A DNA stretch of 29,780 bases from a virus, in the IMG/VR virus record IMGVR_UViG_3300031772_000199, positions 1 through 29,780 of that record, one strand, 5' to 3'. Of the stretch, positions 17,391 through 25,133 are shown piece after piece; within the stretch, counting starts at the first letter, position 1; each line of letters begins with the position of its first letter. Position numbers and translations under genes: made by a program. The notes beneath the pieces are model-generated. The model saw only the letters and a list, made by a program, of their open reading frames with translations, searched no databases and was not told the DNA's origin.

Positions 17391-18065
17391 TTATATTAGT
17401 ATGTCGTATAATTGTTCATAGTCTGGATAAACAGACTTTTTTATTGCGTAATAATATGGTATTCCGAAAAAGACGATTTCTGCCCCCTTATCTATGCCTT
17501 CATGTAGATTTTTGGACACATATGAATAACTCACTAAATCAGTTATAATTTGTTTTACTGTTTCTTCGTTTGAAAAGTCTTCTTGCAGTTCTTCAAAAGT
17601 CGTTTGATAGTTGTGTTTTATAGATGAAACTTCAGGATTGTAAATAAACTTATATCTATTACTAGGAAAGATATAAAAGGCTTCACATTCTTCTTGTAGT
17701 CTAAATGTTTTTGATCCGTTTGTAAAGATAGATCTTTGATGAATATTATGGATACCAAAAGTAACACCGAAAGCGTTATTAAAAGATTCAATTATTGGGT
17801 CCACCTTTTTATGGTGTCTGACTTTTATTTGACGAAACCAATCATTTGAGCTATTAATTGGAAAATTTTTCAATAATGGCTCTCCTTTTGATTCACATAG
17901 GTATTGTGTACATTTCTGTACCTGAAATAGTTCAGTTGGATACTGTTCAACAATTCCTGAAAATAATTCTTTTGTTCTCACAAGCGCCTCTGTAAACAAA
18001 TATTTATATGGGAATGCTTGTAGTAAAATAGGAGGAATTATTTTTATTATATTAAAAGGTACCAT
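17391..18065 (-). CDS. Unknown 224-aa protein
   Basis: Not recognised. It begins MVPFNIIKIIPP at 18065, and the body contains several aromatic-rich stretches (FRLQEECEAFYIFPSNRYKF). An alternative GTG start at 18134 would add 23 residues, but these are encoded by a GC-rich stretch and the terminator hairpin, so the ATG is preferred. Neither start has a good Shine-Dalgarno. The ATG lies directly after the terminator U-run, leaving its promoter unclear: read-through or a weak TATAAT at 18149-18154. Confidence 0.6.
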   Translation of the reverse strand: MVPFNIIKIIPPILLQAFPYKYLFTEALVRTKELFSGIVEQYPTELFQVQKCTQYLCESKGEPLLKNFPINSSNDWFRQIKVRHHKKVDPIIESFNNAFGVTFGIHNIHQRSIFTNGSKTFRLQEECEAFYIFPSNRYKFIYNPEVSSIKHNYQTTFEELQEDFSNEETVKQIITDLVSYSYVSKNLHEGIDKGAEIVFFGIPYYYAIKKSVYPDYEQLYDILI

Positions 18066-18098
18066 TAAAAACAAAATAGACCAGAATGGTCTATTTTG
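18066..18098 (-). terminator. Rho-independent terminator, 12-bp stem
   Basis: On the minus strand a perfect 12-bp inverted repeat (CAAAATAGACCA / TGGTCTATTTTG) with a 3-base loop is followed by TTTTT. It ends transcription coming from the 96-aa gene and sits immediately before the ATG at 18065. The plus strand lacks a following T-run, so it is one-directional. Confidence 0.85.
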
Positions 18099-18148
18099 TG
18101 GTGGCAAAGGCGCGCGGATCAGCGCGGCGTTCACCTTGGAGTGGATGT
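18099..18148. other. GC-rich island beside terminator
   Basis: About two-thirds G+C over 42 bases (GCGCGC, GCGCGG), in a genome that otherwise looks about one-third G+C. It holds an internal CGCGC...GCGCG hairpin and ends with CCACCA on the minus strand. No tRNA cloverleaf fits. It lies between two unrelated small genes. Confidence 0.6.
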
Positions 18149-18149
18149 A

Positions 18150-18440
18150 TTATACTTGTTCAGAGGTTTGAGATTGCGCCTTAAGCTCTGTAATTTTTAC
18201 GATCATTTCATTACATTCTGATACTACTTTCGGCACTATATATGTTGGTCCTCGTTGAATGTCATCAATCATGTAACTAAAATCTACATGAAATTGATAC
18301 AATGCAGTTTTAGTCCCATCTTTGGACCTAACAGCTTTGCCCATACCTTGTATAGCTTGTTTAAAGGCATGATTCAAAAAATCAACAATTTGTGTCTTCT
18401 CTTTTTCTCCTAAAACCTCTTTGGTACCATATTCGCTCAT
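18150..18440 (-). CDS. Unknown 96-aa early-type protein
   Basis: Not recognised. It has an alpha-helical look (EKEKTQIVDFLNHAFKQAIQGMGKAV) with few aromatic residues and a Gln/Ser/Thr-rich tail. The gene is a self-contained unit: its own TTGCAT-17-TATAAT promoter, GGAGAACGTATATG start site and a strong terminator shortly after the stop. That arrangement suggests early, high-level expression, for example a host-takeover factor, which is inference. Confidence 0.75.
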   Translation of the reverse strand: MSEYGTKEVLGEKEKTQIVDFLNHAFKQAIQGMGKAVRSKDGTKTALYQFHVDFSYMIDDIQRGPTYIVPKVVSECNEMIVKITELKAQSQTSEQV

Positions 18441-18468
18441 ATACGTTCTCCATATAGAGTTATTAATC

Positions 18469-18517
18469 GCTCAAAAATTTTGAGCCCATAAGATCATGTT
18501 GCAATCTATGAGCCCAT
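18469..18517 (-). promoter_or_regulatory. Inverted and direct repeats in the 96-aa gene leader
   Basis: The motif TGAGCCCAT (plus strand) occurs at 18481-18489 and 18509-18517, 28 bases apart. An 8-bp inverted repeat GCTCAAAA/TTTTGAGC with a 1-base centre lies at 18469-18485. Both sit between the -10 box and the start codon, so they could be operator or leader-RNA elements. Confidence 0.4.
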
Positions 18518-18544
18518 TATATAGGAATGCTACGTTAAATGCAA
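18516..18544 (-). promoter_or_regulatory. Sigma70-type promoter for the 96-aa gene
   Basis: The minus strand carries TTGCAT (18544-18539), a 17-base spacer and TATAAT (18521-18516). The -35 end reaches close to the stop of the 142-aa gene upstream. Confidence 0.75.
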
Positions 18545-18547
18545 GGT

Positions 18548-18976
18548 TCATTTGGGTTCTTTTTCTTTCTTTCCCCTTTTTTCGGCTTGCATTAATTTGT
18601 GCTCGGCTGCAGCCAATCTAGCTTCTAGATCATCCAATCTATCTTGCTCAGCAATAGTGCTTTGTTTTACATCAGTAATTTTTACACCGGACGTTCCAGC
18701 CATAGAACCGTCATTAACTTTACCACCAGCCATAAAAACATCATTAACTCTTCTTACTAAAATTGTTGGAAGGGAATTCCAAAGGTTAGTTGCTAATCTG
18801 TGCCAATTTTCATTACTAGTTTTAAAATTAAAAAGATGTGATTCAATAAATATTCGTTGTGGTTCAAGTAATGCAATTACTGCATCGAAGGCTTCTTTAG
18901 TACGTGGGGGCGTCGTTACGGAAACAAACTCCTCCAGCGTTTTTGGATGTGATTCATCAGCTAAAATTGCTTGCAT
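18548..18976 (-). CDS. Unknown 142-aa protein with C-terminal coiled coil
   Basis: Not recognised. Residues 1-80 are helical (LEEFVSVTTPPRTKEAFDAV); 85-105 are Gly/Ser/Thr-rich; the last 35 (EQDRLDDLEARLAAAEHKLMQ) form a heptad-type coiled coil, then a run of basic and acidic residues. It starts two bases after the RNA ligase stop, with AAGGAG upstream, so it belongs to the ligase operon. Confidence 0.75.
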   Translation of the reverse strand: MQAILADESHPKTLEEFVSVTTPPRTKEAFDAVIALLEPQRIFIESHLFNFKTSNENWHRLATNLWNSLPTILVRRVNDVFMAGGKVNDGSMAGTSGVKITDVKQSTIAEQDRLDDLEARLAAAEHKLMQAEKRGKKEKEPK

Positions 18977-18978
18977 TG

Positions 18979-19983
18979 TTAGAACTCCTTATTCATTTGT
19001 GCGAAATACCATTCGCGTGAACTGTTATTTATTTCTTTAACGACGTGCTTCCATTCGAAACCATTTTCTGTGATGGTATCATATTCTTCTTTAATAATGT
19101 CATTAGCTACCCATTTTAGAAATTTACCAACATTCTCAGGAATAAATTCAAGCTTTTCTTGCACGAGTAACCACTCTAACCCTTGTTTTAACCTACCTTC
19201 AGACAAAACAATATCAACACACGCTCTAATACTATTGATATGTTCAATATCAACTGGAACAATTGTTTTAACTTTTGACTTAGAATGTTTAGTTCCTTTT
19301 GTTTTAAACCATAAATTTTCGTCAGAAGGTCTGTCCTTACAGGTCCAAACAATACCTTCACCAATACCAGTGATATCAAATTTCTTACCCCAAGGACATT
19401 GTTCCTCGACTTCAATAGTATATTTCTCGAATTCGGCAACCGATGTTTCCGGTGTCTTAAAATTAACTATAATTTCGTAAATAGGAATTTCATAAATGTT
19501 ATAAATTCCAAATTTGTTGTTAACTCCAATTTGATGAAAATCAGTTACATCAAGCGTTTTAACTAAATCAGGTTCATATTTTCCATTTTTCTTAACAGCA
19601 AAAATAACCCATTGCCTACTTGGAAGCTGAGAAATAGCTACTGTGTCTTGAATGCCTTTACCAATCCATTCCCCATAAATGGTAATATCATCGTCTTCAT
19701 GAGTACCAATCTGATCGAATATTTTGTTAAGTGTTTCTTCACCAAGAGAAGCAACGAAGGCAGCAAAACCATAGTTGTCCCTTGTAATATCAAGAATACG
19801 TTCACGGGATTGAGGATGGAATTCGCCATGAAAACGGCGAATTCCAACGTTGGTACCATGGAGTTTTACAGTTCCGATAAAAGTATATGTAGGAATCAAG
19901 TGTGGTGAATCTATTTTATTAAAATACTTTTTGATGATCTTAACAACATTTCTAAATTGTTCAATTGATGTAAATTTTTCCAT
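18979..19983 (-). CDS. RNA ligase, Rnl2 family
   Basis: A 334-residue protein with the nucleotidyltransferase motif set of T4 Rnl2-type ligases: motif I TVKLHGTN with the adenylated Lys40, motif III YGEWIGKG (Glu105), motif IV EGIVWTC (209-215) and motif V LWFKTKGTKHS with Lys227 and Lys229. Such ligases seal nicked RNA after ATP-dependent adenylation and may repair RNA cut by host anticodon nucleases. The roughly 90 C-terminal residues are helical, matching the Rnl2 helical domain in position. Preceded by ACGGAG. It lies downstream of the 74-aa gene and its promoter. Confidence 0.9.
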   Translation of the reverse strand: MEKFTSIEQFRNVVKIIKKYFNKIDSPHLIPTYTFIGTVKLHGTNVGIRRFHGEFHPQSRERILDITRDNYGFAAFVASLGEETLNKIFDQIGTHEDDDITIYGEWIGKGIQDTVAISQLPSRQWVIFAVKKNGKYEPDLVKTLDVTDFHQIGVNNKFGIYNIYEIPIYEIIVNFKTPETSVAEFEKYTIEVEEQCPWGKKFDITGIGEGIVWTCKDRPSDENLWFKTKGTKHSKSKVKTIVPVDIEHINSIRACVDIVLSEGRLKQGLEWLLVQEKLEFIPENVGKFLKWVANDIIKEEYDTITENGFEWKHVVKEINNSSREWYFAQMNKEF

Positions 19984-20012
19984 AGTTTACTCCGTTTAAA
20001 AATATTACTTTA

Positions 20013-20237
20013 TTAATTACCCACTAACGCATAGCCCAGAATTTTTAAAATATTATCTGCCGCCTCTTCTGGGGTTGTAAAATTTCGTGATGTTTTAGTT
20101 CTCGATTTGGATTCGATTGGATCTGTCAATGTTGCTTCCCAGTAAAACGATTCTGTTTTTGTTGACATAATAAATTTAATGTCAACCATTAGAATTATTT
20201 CTTCCGTTTTTTCTGTTGATAGCGTTTGGTCGTTCAT
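20013..20237 (-). CDS. Unknown 74-aa early protein
   Basis: Not recognised. The sequence is acidic then basic (VDIKFIMSTKTESFYWEATLTDPIE, then KSRTKTSRNFTTPEEAADNILKILGYALVG), probably a compact two-strand, one-helix fold. AAAAGGAAATAATTATG is a good start site. It is the first gene after the TTGACA promoter at 20262-20290, leading into the RNA ligase. Confidence 0.75.
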   Translation of the reverse strand: MNDQTLSTEKTEEIILMVDIKFIMSTKTESFYWEATLTDPIESKSRTKTSRNFTTPEEAADNILKILGYALVGN

Positions 20238-20261
20238 AATTATTTCCTTTTATGGTCTATT

Positions 20262-20290
20262 ACTATACCAAAAATTTTAGGTATTGTCAA
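20262..20290 (-). promoter_or_regulatory. Sigma70-type promoter, leftward
   Basis: Minus strand: TTGACA (20290-20285), 17-base spacer, TATAGT (20267-20262). It drives the 74-aa gene and, by read-through, RNA ligase. Only 14 bases separate its -35 box from the -35 box of the divergent nrdJ promoter, and the two form an imperfect inverted repeat. Confidence 0.8.
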
Positions 20291-20304
20291 TACTAAATTC
20301 GTAC

Positions 20305-20333
20305 TTGACTTCGTTAGGTAAGTCACGTAGAAT
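20305..20333 (+). promoter_or_regulatory. Sigma70-type promoter, nrdJ
   Basis: Plus strand: TTGACT, exactly 17 bases, TAGAAT. Predicted start near 20340, giving a leader of about 250 bases before nrdJ. Confidence 0.75.
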
Positions 20334-20364
20334 TTGAATTCTATGAAACTAAGCCTGCAAAAAA

Positions 20365-20390
20365 TCTTTTAAAAGAACTTCTTATAAGAA
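20365..20390. promoter_or_regulatory. Two adjacent 12-bp palindromes in the nrdJ leader
   Basis: TCTTTTAAAAGA (20365-20376) and TTCTTATAAGAA (20379-20390) are each perfectly palindromic, with centres 14 bases apart. They begin about 25 bases after the predicted transcription start, a position suited to a repressor operator. Confidence 0.5.
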
Positions 20391-20439
20391 ATTGTTAGAG
20401 TCAACTTTATCGTAGATAAATAAACTAACCAAGAATAAA

Positions 20440-20511
20440 ATGCTGAGGACAGTGTCTTAAACGAGAGTCTGGAATATCTAAAAACAAGGCGTGTACTAAA
20501 TTACTCAGCAT
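20440..20511 (+). ncRNA. Structured element in nrdJ leader, candidate cis-regulatory RNA
   Basis: ATGCTGAG (20440-20447) pairs perfectly over 8 bp with CTCAGCAT (20504-20511), closing a 56-base interior with short candidate helices. It lies between the promoter and the start codon of a class II (adenosylcobalamin-dependent) reductase. A conserved RNA motif upstream of nrdJ genes has been reported; I cannot align this one to it. The length of 72 bases recalls a tRNA, but no T-arm fits. No GCCACTG-type B12 box is seen. Confidence 0.45.
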
Positions 20512-20588
20512 AGTGTATTAGGAATATTCTTTTTTCGTTTTGCGCTCTAAAACAAATACTCAAAAATAAAAACAAAAGGAGAATAACT

Positions 20589-23375
20589 ATGACGCTTGCG
20601 TCACGCGCCACAGAACATATTGCAATTATTGTACCAACAATTCATGACTACATCGACGAATTAAATCAATCTAATGAACCTGAAAGTCTAGGAATACCAA
20701 AGTATTATATCCGTCCAACAATTAATCCAGAACCAGAAAAATCTAAAACCTCTTTTGAAAAAATTAAATCTCAACATCATACTGAATTTGAAGATGAATT
20801 CTCAGAAGAAATCTGGAGAACAACCTACAAAGACCATAATGATAATTCAATTGATGACACGTTTCTTCGTGTTGCAACAGCAGTTGCTAGCGTCGAAAAA
20901 AATGATTCTTTACGTTATACGTGGACTGAAAAATTCTATGATTTATTAAGTAATTTTAAAGCCACTGCTGGGGGTAGAATTTATTCTAACGCTGGTACAG
21001 AATATGCTGGTACGACACTTCTAAATTGTTACGTAGGAAAACGTGTTGCTTATGACCCTGATTCTTTAGATGGTATCATTGAGCATTTGCGATCACAAAT
21101 GCAAACTCTTAAATCTGAAGGTGGTTGGGGAGAAAATTTTTCATATTTGCGACCAAGAGGATCATTCATCCATGGTATAGGAGTAGAAACTCCTGGGGCT
21201 GTAAAATATATGGAATTGTTTGATAAATCTAGTGAAATTATAACTGCTGGGTCTGGTCGAAAATCAAAAAATAAAAAAGCAAAAGGAAAAATTCGCAAGG
21301 GGGCACAAATGGCAGTTTTGGATGTTACTCATCCTGACATAGTGGAATTCATTACAGCAAAGCAACAACCCGGTCGTTTGACTAAATTTAATGTTAGCGT
21401 TAATTGCACAGACGAATTTATGAAAAGAATTGTGCGCGTTTATGAAATTGATAAAATTTTAGCAGACGAAATGAATTCTATACACCCAAATGAAGAACTT
21501 GTGGATATGCTAACTAAAGAAAAAGAAGAAGTCGATAAATGGAATTTACGGTTTCCAGATACTACTTATATGCATTACAAAAAAGAATGGAACGGTATAT
21601 TAAAAGAATGGGAGGGTAAAAATTATCCCACAATAATTTATCAAACTATTTCTGCTATATGGTTATGGAGTTTAATTATGGAATCAACATATAATAGAGC
21701 CGAGCCAGGAGTGTTGTTCGTTGATCGTGCAAATCATTTCAATCCACTATCTTATAGTGAGACGATAGTTAGTACTAATCCATGCGGTGAACAAAATTTG
21801 AGTTCTGGAAATGTGTGTAATTTAGGTTCTTTGAATTTGACTCAATTTATTAATGAAACAAGAACTGATTTTGATTATGATAAATTTAAAAAATATGCGT
21901 CTTATCTTGTACGTTTTTTAGATAATGTAGCATCATTAACTAATGCTCCTCTTCCTGAATATGTGGATGCATCAAGGAAAAAAAGAAGAATAGGCTGTGG
22001 TTTGCTTGGATGGGGTAGCGCTCTTTATATGATGAAAATTCCTTTTGGGTCTACTAGAGCAGCACAAATAAGAGACAACCTTATGGAAATCTATGCTAAA
22101 GAAGTTTATATGCAATCTATTGATTTAGCAATTGAAAAGGGAATGTTTGAATATTGTATTCCAGAAAAACACGCAGAAGGATGTTTCGTAAAAAATTTGA
22201 ATTTGTCGGAGGAATATACAAAAAAACTCTTAAAGTGTGGAATTAGAAATAGTAGTTTATTATCAATCCAGCCCACTGGTAACACTTCAATTTTAGCAAA
22301 TATAGTATCTGGTGGCGTCGAACCTATTTTTATGCCTGAATATGTTAGAACAGTTATAGTCCCAAATATGCCAAATCATATACAAGACGTTACTCCTAAA
22401 TGGTTTGAAGGAGAGTGGAACGAAACTGAAATGTTTAAGTTAAGTTACGAAGGTAATGATGAAATACTTAAAGGAACTGATAAAAACGGAACAGTTTATA
22501 AAATTGATAAAAATCGTGGCTTAACTAAAGAAGTATCATGTGAAGAATATAGTGTTAGATATCTTAAGAAATTTAATGAATGGGATGCTGATGCTGATTG
22601 GGCCAAAACTACTGTTAATTTAACTGTTCAGGAACATCTCGATGACCTAAAAGGTTTTGCTCGATGGGTAGATTCTGCAATTAGTAAAACAGTTAATGTA
22701 CCATTTAACTATCCATTTGAGGACTTTAAAAATCTGTACCTCGATGCTTATAAAACTGGATACATAAAAGGTATAACTACTTACAGGTCTGGAACTATGG
22801 CATCTGTTCTTTCAGCCAAGGAAGAAAAAGTTGCTGGAGTTTGTGATGAAGAAATTATCTTGACAGATGTTAAATTACCAGATTCTGCCCCATCAACGAT
22901 GAAGGTGTTAAGAGCCGAAAATAGGAAGTGGTATCTTTCAGTTGTTTGGAATGAAAATCAAACTAGACCGTTCGCTTTTTTTGTCCATACTAATAGTCCA
23001 GAAAAAAATGCATCTACAATGGATGCTGTTGAACTTCTTCTTAAGCTGGCACGAACAAAAGGTATTCCAGAGCAACATATTGAAAAAGTTGAAGAAAAAA
23101 TCAGTGGCGATTCCAATACAACCAAGCTTGCTCGTTGTATTAGTTTGTTGCTTAGACATGGGGTGTTGATGAAAAACATCGTGGCAGCTTTGGATAAAGT
23201 CGAAGAAGTATACGTAAATTCTTTCTTGTTCCAAATTAGGAAGTTCTTGGCTTCTTATATTAAAGATGGTGAAAAAGTTGAAGATGAAGTTTGTATGGAA
23301 TGTGATTCAAAACAAATAGTATATCAAGAAGGTTGTAAGAAATGTATGTCTTGTGGATCGAGTAAATGTGGATAA
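20589..23375 (+). CDS. nrdJ: Class II ribonucleoside reductase (adenosylcobalamin-dependent)
   Basis: This 928-residue enzyme reduces ribonucleotides to deoxyribonucleotides for DNA synthesis, using coenzyme B12 instead of an R2 subunit. Seen in sequence: Cys147 (LLNCYVG) and Cys410 (GNVCNLGS) as the expected redox pair, NPCGE at 397-401 with radical Cys399 and Glu401, and GNTSILANIVSGGVEPIF near 564-581. The C-terminal part (about 755-890) resembles the TSCPD-type domain of NrdJ. The tail holds six cysteines (902, 905, 916, 919, 922, 927), likely the reducing or zinc arm. No nrdB is visible in the window. AAAAGGAG precedes the ATG. It is the only plus-strand gene, and ends 3 bases from the convergent phosphoesterase stop, with no terminator hairpin between. 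Confidence 0.93.
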   Translation: MTLASRATEHIAIIVPTIHDYIDELNQSNEPESLGIPKYYIRPTINPEPEKSKTSFEKIKSQHHTEFEDEFSEEIWRTTYKDHNDNSIDDTFLRVATAVASVEKNDSLRYTWTEKFYDLLSNFKATAGGRIYSNAGTEYAGTTLLNCYVGKRVAYDPDSLDGIIEHLRSQMQTLKSEGGWGENFSYLRPRGSFIHGIGVETPGAVKYMELFDKSSEIITAGSGRKSKNKKAKGKIRKGAQMAVLDVTHPDIVEFITAKQQPGRLTKFNVSVNCTDEFMKRIVRVYEIDKILADEMNSIHPNEELVDMLTKEKEEVDKWNLRFPDTTYMHYKKEWNGILKEWEGKNYPTIIYQTISAIWLWSLIMESTYNRAEPGVLFVDRANHFNPLSYSETIVSTNPCGEQNLSSGNVCNLGSLNLTQFINETRTDFDYDKFKKYASYLVRFLDNVASLTNAPLPEYVDASRKKRRIGCGLLGWGSALYMMKIPFGSTRAAQIRDNLMEIYAKEVYMQSIDLAIEKGMFEYCIPEKHAEGCFVKNLNLSEEYTKKLLKCGIRNSSLLSIQPTGNTSILANIVSGGVEPIFMPEYVRTVIVPNMPNHIQDVTPKWFEGEWNETEMFKLSYEGNDEILKGTDKNGTVYKIDKNRGLTKEVSCEEYSVRYLKKFNEWDADADWAKTTVNLTVQEHLDDLKGFARWVDSAISKTVNVPFNYPFEDFKNLYLDAYKTGYIKGITTYRSGTMASVLSAKEEKVAGVCDEEIILTDVKLPDSAPSTMKVLRAENRKWYLSVVWNENQTRPFAFFVHTNSPEKNASTMDAVELLLKLARTKGIPEQHIEKVEEKISGDSNTTKLARCISLLLRHGVLMKNIVAALDKVEEVYVNSFLFQIRKFLASYIKDGEKVEDEVCMECDSKQIVYQEGCKKCMSCGSSKCG

Positions 23376-23378
23376 AAA

Positions 23379-24065
23379 CTAACCAATGTAGTTTAAACCT
23401 CTGTCTGCAATAATTGATGCAAGAGATTTTGGTTTGTAATTAACTTGTTCCACGCTTACGTTAATGTGTTTTGGGTGTAGAGTTCCCTTGTCATGAGTGT
23501 GCCCATGGATAGAGTAATATCCATCGGGCACATATACATTCCATGGATAGTGGGTAAAAATGAGATTGCCTAACTGATAAGCAGCGTGAATTTCATCAAA
23601 ATATAAATCTTTCAATTTACCCTTTTCAAGATCGTGATTACCAAACACCAGAATCTTATATCCTGGTAAGCTTTGCAACATATTATTGGTAATAGCTATC
23701 CCATGACGCTCAAAGGTAACATCTCCAACCCAAATGCTTATGTCGTTGGGACCGACCGTATTGCAAAAATTTTCCAATAAACAATTATTCATATGATCAG
23801 TACTACTAAACGGACGATTGCAATATCGGATAATATTGTTGTGAAAAAAATGAAGATCACTCCAAACCCAAATTTTATTTTGATCAAAGTTAGTCAAATC
23901 TTTAAAAGTTCCATTAGTAGATTTTGGTATGAAGTTTTTCCAAGGACGTGCATCCCTAGTTTGTGGGAGTGCCTTATATTTTGTGTCCGTTCGGTCACTT
24001 CGTTCCCGTTCATCGGGCGCGTTGAGATTTTGGATATATGCTTCTATTAATTTTTCATAATTCAT
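23379..24065 (-). CDS. Calcineurin-like metallophosphoesterase
   Basis: The metal-binding signatures of the family appear in order: WSDLHFFHNN (D-x-H), GDVTFERHG (GD), FGNHDLEKG (GNHD), FTHYPWN and IHGHTH. The family hydrolyses phosphomonoesters or phosphodiesters with two metal ions; the substrate here is unknown. The ATG at 24065 (MNYEKL) was chosen because it lies within the primase stop region and has GGAA nine bases upstream; a start at 24104 would add 13 residues. It overlaps the primase gene slightly and is probably co-transcribed from the promoter at 25105-25133. Confidence 0.85.
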   Translation of the reverse strand: MNYEKLIEAYIQNLNAPDERERSDRTDTKYKALPQTRDARPWKNFIPKSTNGTFKDLTNFDQNKIWVWSDLHFFHNNIIRYCNRPFSSTDHMNNCLLENFCNTVGPNDISIWVGDVTFERHGIAITNNMLQSLPGYKILVFGNHDLEKGKLKDLYFDEIHAAYQLGNLIFTHYPWNVYVPDGYYSIHGHTHDKGTLHPKHINVSVEQVNYKPKSLASIIADRGLNYIG

Positions 24066-25095
24066 TTTTACTATTTCCATATTTTGATTTATTAGTTTTT
24101 TCACAAAAAATCTTTGTTGCTACTTCACCTTGGATTCCAGAAAATGTATTTTCTATTATAGAGTGCATAACATAAATTTTTCCATATTTTACGACTGCAT
24201 CACAAACATCTTTGCAGTCATCTCCGACCTCTGGAATAGAAACTTGCCAATTTTGCTTTAATCCTTTAAGCGCCAATATATGTCCATCACCTTTTCGATC
24301 TGGTATAACAACTTTTGGTCTAGGAGATTTATTTAGTATTTTAATTTGATCTTCGGATAGTTCGTTTCCTAGAACGGCAACTCCATTTATATGATACGCA
24401 TCGAAAAATCCTTCTACTATATACAACGGATTATCTACTCTGCGATCAATTTCATCAAATCCATACATTATATTATTTCTTCCAACAGATGGGCTTTTAT
24501 ATTTTATTTTATCTGGAATATTGGATAAGTCTTTACCTTGATAAAAAATTAATTTTCCTTTATGGTAAAAAGGTATAATTAATCGTTCTAACCAAGTTTT
24601 AGAGTCAATAGTCCCATCATATTTAGCAGCATAAAATGTATAATCAGACAACGACATTCTGCGTTTTTCATTAAGATGTTGTTCTGCTTTAACTGCAAAA
24701 GCATCATTTGCATCGAATGTTAAATGCCTGAAAAATGTAGGCAATTGAAGTTCTTTTGGAAAGTATATGGAATCTATTTTCTTCTGTGGGGCAGATTTAT
24801 CTTTTGGTTGCCCCATATCATGTAATAGGACTCTACTTATTTCTTCACCGGAAACACCAAAAGAATTTAAAATGTTCTGCATGACCTTAGATAAAGGTCC
24901 AGAAGATGGATTATAAACTGCTTTTGCTGTACAGTTAAAGCAGTGATATGAAACTTTATTGCCTTCAAATTTGAAGCCACCCCGTTTTTTGTTAGCGTGG
25001 TCGTTGCAAACGAGACATCTGACTGTATGCCAACCTGAAGGCGTTTCACTGCCTAAAGAGATGTGTGTTCGTATGATTTCTTCTAAATTATCCAT
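24055..25095 (-). CDS. DNA primase, gp61-like (zinc finger + TOPRIM)
   Basis: A 346-residue protein. The N-terminal zinc finger uses C27, C30 (RCLVC), C52 and C55 (HCFNC) and would recognise the priming site. The TOPRIM core is YIVEGFFDAYHINGVAVLGNELS, with Glu228 as metal ligand, followed by VIPDRKGDG with D266 and D270; the acidic spacing here (D-R-K-G-D) differs from the usual DxD. KDVCDAVVKYG near 295-305 matches the family's KD..DA motif. It would work with the gp41-like helicase. The gene directly follows the TTGACA-17-TATAAT promoter. Confidence 0.87.
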   Translation of the reverse strand: MDNLEEIIRTHISLGSETPSGWHTVRCLVCNDHANKKRGGFKFEGNKVSYHCFNCTAKAVYNPSSGPLSKVMQNILNSFGVSGEEISRVLLHDMGQPKDKSAPQKKIDSIYFPKELQLPTFFRHLTFDANDAFAVKAEQHLNEKRRMSLSDYTFYAAKYDGTIDSKTWLERLIIPFYHKGKLIFYQGKDLSNIPDKIKYKSPSVGRNNIMYGFDEIDRRVDNPLYIVEGFFDAYHINGVAVLGNELSEDQIKILNKSPRPKVVIPDRKGDGHILALKGLKQNWQVSIPEVGDDCKDVCDAVVKYGKIYVMHSIIENTFSGIQGEVATKIFCEKTNKSKYGNSKNEL

Positions 25096-25104
25096 AGTAG
25101 ATGA

Positions 25105-25133
25105 ATTATACGATGGATTACTGCTTTTGTCAA
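25105..25133 (-). promoter_or_regulatory. Consensus sigma70 promoter for primase
   Basis: Minus strand: TTGACA (25133-25128), 17 bases, TATAAT (25110-25105), a perfect match to both consensus boxes and spacing. Only about ten bases separate the -10 from the primase ATG, so the leader is extremely short. The -35 box overlaps the clpP-like stop. Confidence 0.85.

Noticed and set aside
18066-18134. GTG start at 18134 for the 17391-18065 gene
   Set aside because: The extra 23 codons are the GC-rich island and the terminator hairpin, and there is no well-placed ribosome site.
18101-18148. tRNA ending CCACCA in the GC-rich island
   Set aside because: The partner acceptor strand and cloverleaf are absent; only a short hairpin is present.
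20440-20511. 72-base element with an 8-bp closing stem as a tRNA gene
   Set aside because: No T-arm, no TTCRANY loop and no proper D-arm fit, despite the tRNA-like length.
20340-20588. Classical cobalamin riboswitch in the nrdJ leader
   Set aside because: No GCCACTG-type B12 box was found by eye; a covariance search is needed to be sure.
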